DNA of 64,000 nucleotides from assembly GCA_913058335.1 (NCBI GenBank), contig CAJXPX010000008.1, positions 62,001-126,000 on the forward strand. Reading direction: 5' to 3'. This document shows positions 18,192-26,344 of this stretch, piece after piece; within the stretch, counting starts at the first letter, position 1, and every line of letters begins with the position of its first letter. Source of the DNA: an uncultured Hyphomonadaceae bacterium. GTDB taxonomy: Bacteria > Pseudomonadota > Alphaproteobacteria > Caulobacterales > Maricaulaceae. The notes under the pieces were generated by a model. It was not told where the DNA came from. It ran no database searches and worked only from the letters and a program-made list of their open reading frames with translations. The position numbers and the translations under genes are program-made.

Positions 18192-20975
18192 ATGACCGTC
18201 CCCTTCAACAGAAAGAAACTGATGAACGATACATCTGATAATAAACCGGCAGACAAAAAGCCTGCAAGGCGTCCTTTGACGCTAAACAAAGGCGGACGGG
18301 GTCCAACCCGTGGGCGGACCTCTGCTGTTGTGGTTGAGAAGAAGAAAAAGATTTTGGTCAAACCCGGGGCGAAAAAGCCGGGCGCGTCGAACGCTGGCCC
18401 GAAGATAAAGCCCAATGCGCCGACTGTTAGCAAGCCGACGGTTAACAAAGAGGCAGAGGCCCCCAAGAAACCGGCAGAGACAAAGCCGGCCGTTCCTAAT
18501 ATTGAACGGCCCAAGCCTATTCCGCGCCCGACTTCGAATAAGGTGGAACGGGACGAGACTCCGATTGTCAAAAAGACTGAAAAGCCCAAACCCGCTGAAG
18601 CGCCCGCACCTGTGGCCAAAGAGCCTGCGCCGAAACTGAAGCCGGCCATCGCGCCGCCGCCGCCCAAGCCCGTCGATGTAAATGCAGCGGCCCGCGCTAT
18701 GGGGGTTTCTGTTGCTGAATATAAACGCCGTCAGGCCGCTCTTCAAAAAGCGCAAGCTGAACAATCTGAGCGTCAAGCCAAGCGCCGCGCTGAAGAAGAA
18801 GAACGTCAGCAGCGTATGCGCGATGAGCAAGAAGCTCTGGAACGCAAAAAAGCGGAAGCCGAACAAGCCGAACTTCGCCGTATGGAAGAAGAAGAGGAAG
18901 AGCGCCGCAAGCAAGAGGCGGAGGCCCGGAATGCGCGCAAACCTGTCGGATCTCCTTTAAACCGCGACAAGAGCGAAGAGAACATGACCGAGCTAGAAAA
19001 AGCCGGCGGTCGTGTGAAGAAAAAACGTGGCAACGCTCCGCCGCCAACACGTTCCAAAGGCGAGCAAAAGCGCCGCCGCGGAAAACTGACAATCGTTTCC
19101 GCCCTTTCGGGTGATGATGAACGTCAACGCTCTCTCGCCTCTATGAAGCGCGCACGTGAACGTGAAAAGCAACGCCAACGTGGCGGCGGCGGACAACGCG
19201 AAAAAGTTCAACGCGAAGTTACGATCCCCGAAGTTATTTCGATTGCCGATTTGGCCAATCGTATGGCGGAACGCGGCGCTGATGTTGTGAAATATCTGAT
19301 GCAAGAAGGTCAGATGATGAAAATCAATGATATGGTTGACGCGGATACAGCGCAGGTCATCGTCGAAGATTTTGGTCATACCGTAAAACGGGTTGCTGAC
19401 GCCGATGTCGAAGAAAACTTCATCATCGATGACACGCCGTCTGATGAAAAAGACCGTAAGCCCCGCGCGCCGGTTATCGCCGTTATGGGCCATGTTGACC
19501 ACGGTAAAACCTCTTTGCTTGACGCTTTGCGCTCCACTGATGTGGCCGCCGGCGAAGCGGGCGGGATTACCCAGCATATTGGCGCTTATCAGTTAAAGCT
19601 GAAATCCGGCGAAACAATCACGGTTTTAGATACACCGGGACATGCGGCTTTCTCTGAAATGCGGACTCGCGGCGCCGAAGCCGTGGATATTGTTGTGTTG
19701 GTCGTAGCCGCCGATGACGGTATTATGCCGCAAACCATCGAGTCTATTAAATATGCTCAGGCGGCCGAAAAGCCGATCATTGTGGCGATCAACAAAATGG
19801 ATGCCTATGAGGCCAATCCGCAAAAAGTCGAGACAGATCTGTTGCAGCATAATGTGATAACAGAAAGCATGTCCGGCGAGACGCAGGCTATTCAAGTCTC
19901 TGCCCTGAAAAAAACAGGTCTTGAAGATCTGGCCGAAGCGATTGCCCTTCAGGCTGAGTTTATGGAATTGAAAGCCAATCCGAAGCGCAATGCCGACGGT
20001 CTGGTCATCGAATCCAAAATCGAAAAAGGCCGGGGCCCTGTCTCTACTTTCCTTGTTAAACGCGGGACGCTGAAACGCGGCCAAATCGTTGTGGCCGGGG
20101 AATATTGGGGCAAGGTAAAAGCCCTCACTGACGAGCGGAATAAAAAGCTGAAACAGGCCGGGCCTTCGACACCTGTCGAAGTCATGGGTCTGGACGGCGC
20201 GCCGCAACCCGGTGAACCTTTTGCGGTTGTTGAATCCGAGCCTCGCGCCCGTGAATTGACAGAATACCGGAAACAGCTGGCCAAAGATAAAACCGCCGCC
20301 GGACCGTCTGCCATGGCCTCCATGGAACAAATGATGGCGAAACTGAACAATAACGAAGTTTCCGAAATGCCGTTATTGGTCAAGGCCGATGTTCAAGGGT
20401 CTGCCGAAGCGATTAAGACCTCGCTCGAAGAGATGGGGAATGAAGAAGTCACGGCGCGGGTTGTTTATGCCTCTGCCGGCGGTATTTCAGAATCCGACGT
20501 TCAATTGGCTATGACATCGGGCGCTCCGATTATTGCCTTTAACGTCCGAGCCAACCGTCAAGCCAAAGATTTGGCCGAACGGGAAGGTGTGGAAATTCGT
20601 TATTATTCGATTATTTACGACCTTCTTGAAGAGATCAAAGGCGCCCTCTCCGGTATGTTGAAACCGGAACGCCGCGAAACCTTTATCGGTTACGCCGAAA
20701 TCCTCGAAGTCTTCAACATCTCCAAACTTGGCAAGGTTGCCGGGTGTAAGGTGACCGAAGGCCGCGTTGAGCGGGGCTCCGGTGTTCGCCTGCTGCGGGA
20801 TGACGTGGTTATCCATGAAGGCGAGCTCTCCACGCTGAAACGCTTCAAGGACGAAGTGCCAAAAGTTCAGGCCGGCATGGAATGCGGTATGGGCTTTGAA
20901 GGCTATCACGACCTTCGCAAAGGTGACCGGATCGAGTGTTTCACCGTCGAAATGATCGAACGCGATTTGGAATAG
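18192..20975 (+). CDS. infB: translation initiation factor IF-2
   Basis: A 927-residue IF-2. The long N-terminal half has Lys/Pro-rich and Ala/Glu/Arg-rich coiled-coil low complexity (about residues 10-300), ending in an IF2_N domain. The GTPase domain begins about residue 420 with [14 protein letters not shown] (G1), DTPGHAAF (G3) and NKMD (G4). Domains II-IV follow, with [12 protein letters not shown] and the fMet-tRNA-binding C-domain. An ATG at 18222 (MNDTSDNK) is an alternative start; GGAG sits only two bases before the 18192 ATG, so the later start may be real. It delivers initiator tRNA to the 30S subunit. Confidence 0.96.
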   Translation: MTVPFNRKKLMNDTSDNKPADKKPARRPLTLNKGGRGPTRGRTSAVVVEKKKKILVKPGAKKPGASNAGPKIKPNAPTVSKPTVNKEAEAPKKPAETKPAVPNIERPKPIPRPTSNKVERDETPIVKKTEKPKPAEAPAPVAKEPAPKLKPAIAPPPPKPVDVNAAARAMGVSVAEYKRRQAALQKAQAEQSERQAKRRAEEEERQQRMRDEQEALERKKAEAEQAELRRMEEEEEERRKQEAEARNARKPVGSPLNRDKSEENMTELEKAGGRVKKKRGNAPPPTRSKGEQKRRRGKLTIVSALSGDDERQRSLASMKRAREREKQRQRGGGGQREKVQREVTIPEVISIADLANRMAERGADVVKYLMQEGQMMKINDMVDADTAQVIVEDFGHTVKRVADADVEENFIIDDTPSDEKDRKPRAPVIAVMGHVDHGKTSLLDALRSTDVAAGEAGGITQHIGAYQLKLKSGETITVLDTPGHAAFSEMRTRGAEAVDIVVLVVAADDGIMPQTIESIKYAQAAEKPIIVAINKMDAYEANPQKVETDLLQHNVITESMSGETQAIQVSALKKTGLEDLAEAIALQAEFMELKANPKRNADGLVIESKIEKGRGPVSTFLVKRGTLKRGQIVVAGEYWGKVKALTDERNKKLKQAGPSTPVEVMGLDGAPQPGEPFAVVESEPRARELTEYRKQLAKDKTAAGPSAMASMEQMMAKLNNNEVSEMPLLVKADVQGSAEAIKTSLEEMGNEEVTARVVYASAGGISESDVQLAMTSGAPIIAFNVRANRQAKDLAEREGVEIRYYSIIYDLLEEIKGALSGMLKPERRETFIGYAEILEVFNISKLGKVAGCKVTEGRVERGSGVRLLRDDVVIHEGELSTLKRFKDEVPKVQAGMECGMGFEGYHDLRKGDRIECFTVEMIERDLE

Positions 20976-20997
20976 ACCTTCCCATTATATGCAATTC

Positions 20998-21025
20998 AAA
21001 GCCCTCCCTCGCGGAGGGCTTTTTT
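20998..21025 (+). terminator. rho-independent terminator after infB
   Basis: AAAGCCCTCC, loop CTCGC, GGAGGGC, then six T: a perfect seven-base-pair GC stem with adjacent A/T tracts. It separates infB from rbfA, so rbfA-truB-rpsO either has its own promoter or depends on readthrough. Confidence 0.92.
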
Positions 21026-21123
21026 GTGATATTTTATCTTACCCCGGCTTAACAAGATGAAACGGCGCGAAGAGAACCCCATCAAGACTAGTAAAATCAA
21101 TAAAACAGATTACATGAATAGAT

Positions 21124-21501
21124 ATGAGTAAAAACAAAGCCCCTTCCCAACGCCAGCTCAAAGCCGGAGAATTAATTCGCCGCGCGCTTGCGGATATTTT
21201 GAATAAGGAAACGATGCGCGACCCCGATCTAAAAGGCGTCAGCGTCACGATTTCCGAAGTGCGGGCCTCACCGGATTTGAAACATGCCCTTGTCTTTTGC
21301 GCGCCGCTCGGCGGCGGCGATGCCGAGAAAACGGCCGAAGCCCTGACCCGCGCGGGATCATTCCTACGCGGACGGCTCGGACACGAGATGGAAATGAAAT
21401 CCACGCCGCGCCTAAAATTCGTCCCGGATGAGAGTTTTGACAACGCCGAAGAGATTCAGAAATTGCTGGATCAGCCCCAAGTCAAACAGGATTTGGATTA
21501 G
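21124..21501 (+). CDS. rbfA: 30S ribosome-binding factor RbfA
   Basis: A 125-residue RbfA, slightly shorter than many alphaproteobacterial forms but complete. It has the KH-like core: RQLKAGELIRRALADIL near the N-terminus, VSVTISEVRASPDLKHALVFCAPLGG in the middle, and PRLKFVPDESFDNAEEIQKLL near the C-terminus. RbfA binds the 16S rRNA 5' region during late 30S assembly and cold adaptation. It sits between infB and truB as expected, 23 bp before truB. Confidence 0.94.
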   Translation: MSKNKAPSQRQLKAGELIRRALADILNKETMRDPDLKGVSVTISEVRASPDLKHALVFCAPLGGGDAEKTAEALTRAGSFLRGRLGHEMEMKSTPRLKFVPDESFDNAEEIQKLLDQPQVKQDLD

Positions 21502-21524
21502 TCCACTTTCGGTCTCTGATTTAT

Positions 21525-22451
21525 ATGGCCCGTAAACGCAAAGGCAATCCCGTTCATGGATGGGTGGTGCTGGATAAGCCTTATGGGCTGGGTAGCACGT
21601 CTGCCGTGGGGAAAGTGCGCTGGTTATTTCAGGCGCAAAAAGCGGGTCATGCCGGCACGCTTGATCCGCTGGCGACGGGTATTTTACCGATTGCGCTTGG
21701 CGAGGCGACGAAAACCGTTCCGTTTTTAATGGACGCCGCCAAATCCTATGAGTTTGAGCTGACATGGGGCGCCAATACCACCACCCAAGACGCCGAAGGC
21801 GAGATCACGGCGACCTCTAGCGTCCGCCCTGAAGAGTCTGAAATTCTCGCCGCTTTGCCCCAATTCATCGGACATATTACGCAAGTCCCGCCAAAGTTTT
21901 CCGCCATCAAAATTGACGGGAAACGGGCCTATGATCTGGCGCGGGCAGGCGAAGAGGTCGAGATCAAATCCCGTGAAATTCGGGTTGATGACTTCCGTCT
22001 GCTTCGCGCGGATGATGACAAAGCGAGTTTTGCCGTGGATTGCGGGAAAGGCACTTATATCCGGTCGCTAGCGCGCGATTTGGCCGCCGCGCTTGGGGCT
22101 TGCGGGCATGTCACGATTTTGCGCCGAACGCGTGTCGGGCCTTTCACATTGGACAAATCCACCAGGCTGGACGCTCTGGCAATAACGCTTGCCGAAATGG
22201 AGCAAACCTGCGATAGGGGCGCCGTGAGTGAGGCTTTGCTTCCCCTCTCGACCGCTCTGGACGACATCCCGGGACTGGCCGTTGAGGAACAGGACGCAAC
22301 AGACTTACGTCACGGTCGAGCCATCGACCTTCCTTCTTCTGACATTTCCCGGTCTTGTGATTGGGTTTTGGCAATGGAAGCGGGACGCGAAGTGGCTCTG
22401 TGCGAAGCGCGGGACGGAAAATTACTTCCGAAACGGGTTTTCAACTTATAG
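21525..22451 (+). CDS. truB: tRNA pseudouridine(55) synthase TruB
   Basis: A 308-residue TruB. The catalytic Asp lies in GHAGTLDPLATGILPIALGE (about residues 41-60). Other family blocks are WVVLDKPYG at the N-terminus, PPKFSAIKIDGKRAYDLAR and CGKGTYIRSLARDLA. The C-terminal TruB_C/PUA-like part (about 235-308) is present. It converts U55 of the T-loop in elongator tRNAs. It continues the rbfA-truB-rpsO order. Confidence 0.95.
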   Translation: MARKRKGNPVHGWVVLDKPYGLGSTSAVGKVRWLFQAQKAGHAGTLDPLATGILPIALGEATKTVPFLMDAAKSYEFELTWGANTTTQDAEGEITATSSVRPEESEILAALPQFIGHITQVPPKFSAIKIDGKRAYDLARAGEEVEIKSREIRVDDFRLLRADDDKASFAVDCGKGTYIRSLARDLAAALGACGHVTILRRTRVGPFTLDKSTRLDALAITLAEMEQTCDRGAVSEALLPLSTALDDIPGLAVEEQDATDLRHGRAIDLPSSDISRSCDWVLAMEAGREVALCEARDGKLLPKRVFNL

Positions 22452-22502
22452 TCCCGGTGCTTTTGCAGGGCCGGGGAATTGTAAATTAAAACGGAGAACA
22501 CG

Positions 22503-22772
22503 ATGTCGATTACCCCAGAGCGCAAAGCTGCGCTTATTACTGAATACGCCGTAAAACCCGGCGATACAGGCTCCCCCGAAGTTCAAGTCGCGATCCTTAC
22601 AGAACGCATTGTGAACCTTACAGAGCATTTTAAGACGAATAAAAAAGACAACCATTCCCGCCGCGGCCTTTTGGCTATGGTGGCATTGCGTCGTCGTCTT
22701 TTGTCTTATCTCGAGAAAAAAGATGCAGCGCGCTATAAAACGCTCATCGAAAAACTGGGTCTGCGCCGCTAG
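22503..22772 (+). CDS. rpsO: 30S ribosomal protein uS15
   Basis: An 89-residue S15, the standard length. The conserved core [22 protein letters not shown] and the segment [23 protein letters not shown], which bind the 16S rRNA three-way junction, are intact, and the end reads [18 protein letters not shown] lies seven bases before the ATG. It is followed by a strong terminator and then pnp; in many bacteria S15 represses its own translation through its leader, but the relevant structure was not identified here. Confidence 0.97.
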   Translation: MSITPERKAALITEYAVKPGDTGSPEVQVAILTERIVNLTEHFKTNKKDNHSRRGLLAMVALRRRLLSYLEKKDAARYKTLIEKLGLRR

Positions 22773-22792
22773 GCCGCCCTCCTAAGACTTTA

Positions 22793-22816
22793 AAGGCTGC
22801 CCCACGGCAGCCTTTT
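22793..22816 (+). terminator. rho-independent terminator between rpsO and pnp
   Basis: AAGGCTGCC, loop CCAC, GGCAGCCTT, then TT: a nine-base-pair stem with a short T tract. It allows rpsO and pnp levels to be separated, as in E. coli, where an RNase III-sensitive hairpin lies in the same interval. Confidence 0.8.
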
Positions 22817-22936
22817 CCGCATCATGGTGATGCAAAAAACGACGCAAAAGGCGTCAATCCGAAAGCGCAATAAGGCGCTGTAAAACGGGGCCAAAGCTGG
22901 CCTTGATATGTACGTAGAAGAAAGAAACTGTACGAT

Positions 22937-25138
22937 ATGTTTGATAAACACACTGTAGAAATAGATTGGGCCGGACGCCCACTCAAACTCGAAACCGGCG
23001 GTATGGCCCGCCAAGCCGAAGGCGCGGTTCTCGCCACTTACGGAGAAACGGTTGTCCTCGCCGCGGTTACAGCTGCCAAATCCGAAAAACCCGGTCAAAG
23101 CTTTTTCCCGCTGACCGTCAACTATATGGAAAAATTCTATGCCGCCGGTAAAGTGCCGGGCGGATATTTTAAACGCGAAGGTCGCCCGACCGAACGCGAA
23201 ACACTGATTGCGCGTCTGACAGACCGTCCTATTCGTCCGCTTTTCCCTAAGGGTTTCAAAAACGAAGTTCAGGTCGTCATCACGGTTTTGCAACACGATC
23301 TTGAAAACGAGCCTGACATTATCGGCATGATCGCAGCCTCTGCGGCTTTGGCTATTTCAGGCATCCCGTTCCAAGGTCCGATTGCCGCCTCCCGCGTGGG
23401 TCTGATTGACGGTGATTATGTTCTCAACCCAACTCTTGATGAAATGACTGAGTCAGAGCTCGATCTTGTTGTGGCCGGCACAAAAGACGCCGTCATGATG
23501 GTAGAATCCGAAGCCAAAGAATTGACCGAAGAGCAAATGCTTGGCGCGGTTATGTTTGCGCATGAATCCTGCGAAGACGTTATCGAAGCCATTGAGAAAT
23601 TGGCAAAGACAGCCGCAAAGCCGGCTTGGGATTATGTCCCTGCGGATATTTCTTCCGAAAAAGCCGCCGTCAAAAAGGTCGCTGAAAAAGGCATTAAAGC
23701 CGCTTACAAATTGACAGACAAAATGGAGCGTCAGGACGCTTTGCGCGAAACACGCGACGCCGCTTGGGCTTCTGTAGGTCAATCCGACGAAAATCCGGAC
23801 GGTATGGCACAGAACGTATTCTCTGATGCGTTTAAATCCATCGAATCCGCCACAGTTCGCGGCACCGTTATCAAAACGAAAAAACGTATTGATGGCCGTA
23901 AACTCGACGAAGTGCGTCCTATTGTTTCCGAAGCCGGCATTTTGCCTCGTACACATGGTTCTGCCCTGTTCACGCGCGGCGAAACACAAGCGCTCTGCGT
24001 TGCCACACTCGGCACATCAGATGACGAGCAATTTGTTGATCAACTCACCGGCACGATCAAAAACAAATTCCTTCTTCACTATAACTTCCCGCCATATTCT
24101 GTCGGCGAAGCCGGCCGTATGGGCGGAACAAGCCGCCGTGAACATGGTCATGGTAAGCTCGCTTGGCGCGCCCTTCAGGCTGTTTTGCCAACACCGGAAG
24201 ACTTCCCATACACAATGCGTCTCGTTTCAGAGATCATGGAATCTAACGGGTCTTCTTCTATGGCAACCGTTTGTGGGTGTTCTTTGGCACTGATGGATGC
24301 GGGCGTGCCGATTAAGCGCCCTGTTTCCGGTATCGCTATGGGCCTCATCAAAGATGACGCCGGTATTGCGGTTCTTTCCGATATTCTGGGCGACGAAGAT
24401 CACCTCGGCGATATGGACTTTAAAGTGGCCGGAACCTCCGAAGGGATCACCTCCCTCCAGATGGACATTAAAATCGCAGGTATTTCAGAAGAAATCATGA
24501 CCACAGCTCTGGAACAGGCCCATGCGGGTCGTCTCCACATTCTGGGCGAAATGAACAAAGCTCTGACAGAATCCCGCGAAGATGTCGGTGAATTTGCTCC
24601 GCGTATTGAAACGATGAAAATCCCGGTTGATAAAATCCGCGACGTCATCGGCTCCGGCGGTAAAGTCATCCGCGAAATCGTTGACACAACAGGCGCCCGC
24701 GTCTCTGTCGAAGATGACGGAACAATCAAAATCGCCTCCAACGATCAGAAGTCTATCGACGCCGCCAAAGAGTGGATTACAGGCCTGACCGCGGAACCGG
24801 AAGCTGGCAAGATCTACAAAGGGAAAGTTGTGAAAGTTGTCGATTTCGGCGCCTTCGTAAACTTCTTTGGCCCTAAAGACGGCCTCGTCCATGTGTCTCA
24901 GATTAAACCTGAGCGCGTGAACCACCCGTCTGATTTCCTGAAAGAAGGCCAGGAAGTGTATGTCAAACTCATGGGCTTTGATGACCGCGGTAAAGTGCGT
25001 CTCTCCATGAAATATGTCGATCAGGATTCAGGCGAAGAAATCGCACGTGATGAAAACGACAATTCCGACGATAATGACAGCAAGAGCGAAGACAAACCAA
25101 AACGCTCCCGCCGTCCACGTAAGAAAAAAGAAGACTAA
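22937..25138 (+). CDS. pnp: polyribonucleotide nucleotidyltransferase (PNPase)
   Basis: A 733-residue PNPase. Two RNase PH domains (about residues 1-220 and 300-540), separated by an alpha-helical linker, carry [17 protein letters not shown] and the RNA-binding [19 protein letters not shown]. The catalytic core has [19 protein letters not shown] and [20 protein letters not shown] domain ([20 protein letters not shown]) and an S1 domain ([26 protein letters not shown]) follow, then a charged tail ending [11 protein letters not shown]. It degrades RNA 3' to 5' by phosphorolysis and usually joins the RNase E degradosome. Confidence 0.97.
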   Translation: MFDKHTVEIDWAGRPLKLETGGMARQAEGAVLATYGETVVLAAVTAAKSEKPGQSFFPLTVNYMEKFYAAGKVPGGYFKREGRPTERETLIARLTDRPIRPLFPKGFKNEVQVVITVLQHDLENEPDIIGMIAASAALAISGIPFQGPIAASRVGLIDGDYVLNPTLDEMTESELDLVVAGTKDAVMMVESEAKELTEEQMLGAVMFAHESCEDVIEAIEKLAKTAAKPAWDYVPADISSEKAAVKKVAEKGIKAAYKLTDKMERQDALRETRDAAWASVGQSDENPDGMAQNVFSDAFKSIESATVRGTVIKTKKRIDGRKLDEVRPIVSEAGILPRTHGSALFTRGETQALCVATLGTSDDEQFVDQLTGTIKNKFLLHYNFPPYSVGEAGRMGGTSRREHGHGKLAWRALQAVLPTPEDFPYTMRLVSEIMESNGSSSMATVCGCSLALMDAGVPIKRPVSGIAMGLIKDDAGIAVLSDILGDEDHLGDMDFKVAGTSEGITSLQMDIKIAGISEEIMTTALEQAHAGRLHILGEMNKALTESREDVGEFAPRIETMKIPVDKIRDVIGSGGKVIREIVDTTGARVSVEDDGTIKIASNDQKSIDAAKEWITGLTAEPEAGKIYKGKVVKVVDFGAFVNFFGPKDGLVHVSQIKPERVNHPSDFLKEGQEVYVKLMGFDDRGKVRLSMKYVDQDSGEEIARDENDNSDDNDSKSEDKPKRSRRPRKKKED

Positions 25139-25203
25139 TCCTTCGGATTAATCTTTGAGACGAGTAGCGCCGATGCGGTAACGCATCGGTTATTGCGTCA
25201 AAG

Positions 25204-25235
25204 AAAAAAAGCCCGGCCAATTGGTCGGGCTTTTT
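25204..25235 (+). terminator. terminator after pnp (possibly bidirectional)
   Basis: A seven-A run, GCCCGGCC, AATT, GGTCGGGC, five T. The stem is eight pairs with one G-U, and the A and T tracts make it usable on both strands. The minus strand direction would serve the DUF559 gene. Confidence 0.88.
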
Positions 25236-25252
25236 CAATGAAGCGCTATTAT

Positions 25253-25301
25253 CCCCTCTCCCAGAGGGAGAGGGTGCCCGAAGGGCGGGTGAGGGGTTGC
25301 T
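25253..25301. repeat. palindromic repeat element, left copy
   Basis: Two hairpins in a row: CCCTCTCCC-AGA-GGGAGAGGG (25254-25274, nine perfect pairs) and GCCC-GAA-GGGC (25276-25286), then GGGTGAGGGGTTG. This composite is a widespread REP-like sequence in proteobacterial genomes. It ends about 20 bp from the stop of the DUF559 gene and is matched by a diverged inverted copy on the other side (25708-25797). Confidence 0.8.
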
Positions 25302-25323
25302 ATATTTCTGGAAATAGACAGGC

Positions 25324-25674
25324 TTAAGGCTTAGCATTTTCCAGGGTCTGCCAAATATGGTCGACAGTCGAATTTAGGTCATCATAGCAATCTTCATTCC
25401 CGACACGCAAAACTTGGTAGCCCATTTGATTGAGCATTGCCGTTCGTTCCGCGTCATAATCCTCTCGACTCTCATGGGTTGGCCCGTCTAATTCCACTAT
25501 TAATTTCTGCCTTTCGCAAAGAAAGTCGACGACGAATTTGTCTTTAGGAACTTGTCTGCGGAATTTATAACCTCCGCATCTACGACCTCTTAGCTCTTGC
25601 CATAATAGCTCTTCCGCCGAAGTTTGATTTCGGCGAAGCTGTCTCGCGAAGTTTGTTTTCTTTAGCTTTCGCAT
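25324..25674 (-). CDS. DUF559 domain protein (Vsr/restriction-endonuclease-like fold)
   Basis: A 116-residue protein of the DUF559 family, predicted to share the very-short-patch-repair/PD-(D/E)XK-like nuclease fold. The opening ARQLRRNQTSAEELLWQELR is typical, followed by GYKFRRQVPKDKFVVDF. The putative active-site block is KLIVELDGPTHESREDYDAER, with E, D and H at expected places, then QVLRVGNEDCYDDL near the end. No role has been established for these small proteins; they are found singly and often beside palindromic repeats. This copy lies between inverted repeat elements on the strand opposite to pnp. Nuclease activity is an inference. Confidence 0.85.
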   Translation of the reverse strand: MRKLKKTNFARQLRRNQTSAEELLWQELRGRRCGGYKFRRQVPKDKFVVDFLCERQKLIVELDGPTHESREDYDAERTAMLNQMGYQVLRVGNEDCYDDLNSTVDHIWQTLENAKP

Positions 25675-25707
25675 GAGGGCAGATTAGGGGCACACTGAGA
25701 GGTTTGG

Positions 25708-25797
25708 AACCCCTCATCCGACCTTCGGCCACCCTTTCACGTCGAATGATTATCAATCCTTCTTTGGTTCAAATCCCCTTGGGAGAAGGAAAGTAAC
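25708..25797. repeat. palindromic repeat element, right (inverted, diverged) copy
   Basis: AACCCCTCATCCGACCTTCGGCCACCCTTTC (25708-25739) matches the reverse complement of the left element, AACCCCTCACCCGCCCTTCGGGCACCCTCTC, with a handful of changes. After about 37 unrelated bases, CCCCTTGGGAGAAGGA (25777-25793) resembles the outer hairpin. The two copies therefore face each other around the DUF559 gene. A T-loop-like string GGTTCAAATCC at 25768 is inside this element and does not form a tRNA arm. Confidence 0.65.
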
Positions 25798-25865
25798 TCC
25801 ATCCGCGTTTATCGGTTTAAAAACCTCAACGCCTTCAACTCCTTATAAAAAATCCAAGAGAATGA

Positions 25866-26112
25866 TCCCCACTTTGCGATTTGGGGGTATGTTTAGGATG
25901 TTCTTTTGTTCATGGACAGGTAGACGTCACCTACCGGAGTAAGAGACAGCGGGATTGAGCAGCTTGTGTGACAGCAAGCCTGTGCCGGGTCACCGAAAGT
26001 GGGTTAGCCTGCCTACCGCGCCCAGAAGCTGCAAACGGCTTCGTACCGGCGTGACTGTGGGAGACGTGTAAGAGGCCGCTTCGGTTCCAACCGCTGCCGC
26101 AGAGCTTTGGCT
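25866..26112 (+). ncRNA. structured non-coding RNA candidate, possibly an orphan HEARO/omega RNA (IscB-type scaffold)
   Basis: This 670-bp stretch between DUF559 and the ABC-F gene holds no convincing protein. It contains a chain of hairpins: CCCCA/TGGGG (25867-25886), GGTAG-7 nt-CTACC (25919-25935), GCTTG-8-CAAGC (25962-25979), and a compound stem CGCGCC/GGCGTG (26017-26053) that encloses GAAGC-TGCAAACG-GCTTC (26025-26042). Unpaired conserved-looking blocks are ACCGAAAGTGGGTTAGCC and GACTGTGGGAGACGTG. The order and these blocks recall the HEARO RNA motif, the guide scaffold of IscB nucleases, and an ATGA precedes the first hairpin. The match is from memory only. No IscB/HNH ORF is nearby, so if correct it would be a stand-alone RNA. 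A cobalamin riboswitch was considered and rejected. Confidence 0.35.
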
Positions 26113-26164
26113 TTTGCGAAACACATATTTTATTCGGTCTCCGGCAGAGGCCGAAGCTCTGCGG
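26097..26164. other. long imperfect inverted repeat (15-bp stem)
   Basis: CCGCAGAGCTTTGGC (26097-26111) pairs with GCCGAAGCTCTGCGG (26150-26164) with one mismatch; the loop is 38 nt. There is no T tract, so it is not a standard terminator. It lies at the 3' end of the structured RNA candidate and upstream of the ABC-F gene. From 26165 to 26344 nothing further could be identified beyond the ABC-F upstream region. Confidence 0.6.
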
Positions 26165-26344
26165 GCTGTCCACCTTCATTTGGAAGCCGTAAGACGCTCC
26201 GCACTGGATTGCGAGCAGGAGGAAAAGCGTGGCCAATGCACATTTCCGAAAATATAGCCACATCCTCACAAACGCCTGCATTGCAGAGCCCGCCTTCGGA
26301 TGTTTGCCCTTGCCTTTCGCCCGCCAACGCTTAAGTCGCGCCCC

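Noticed and set aside
25768-25790. T-loop-like GGTTCAAATCC suggesting a tRNA or tmRNA acceptor end
   Set aside because: Flanking bases cannot form the T-stem and no anticodon arm or CCA end exists; it lies inside the palindromic repeat.
25930-26110. Cobalamin-riboswitch resemblance (GCTGCAAAC…GACTGTG)
   Set aside because: Lacks the GCCACTG, GGGAAGG and GAGCCAGGAGACC blocks, and the downstream gene is not B12-related.
25931-26281. Minus-strand 116-aa ORF with a hydrophobic start (MWLYFRKCALATLFLLLAIQ)
   Set aside because: The rest is low-quality sequence, and the region is better explained as structured RNA on the plus strand. The signal-peptide likeness may be chance.
26107-26334. Plus-strand 75-aa ORF upstream of the ABC-F gene
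   Set aside because: Overlaps the hairpin and the ABC-F start, shows no family features and is Ser/Pro-rich like a frame shadow.
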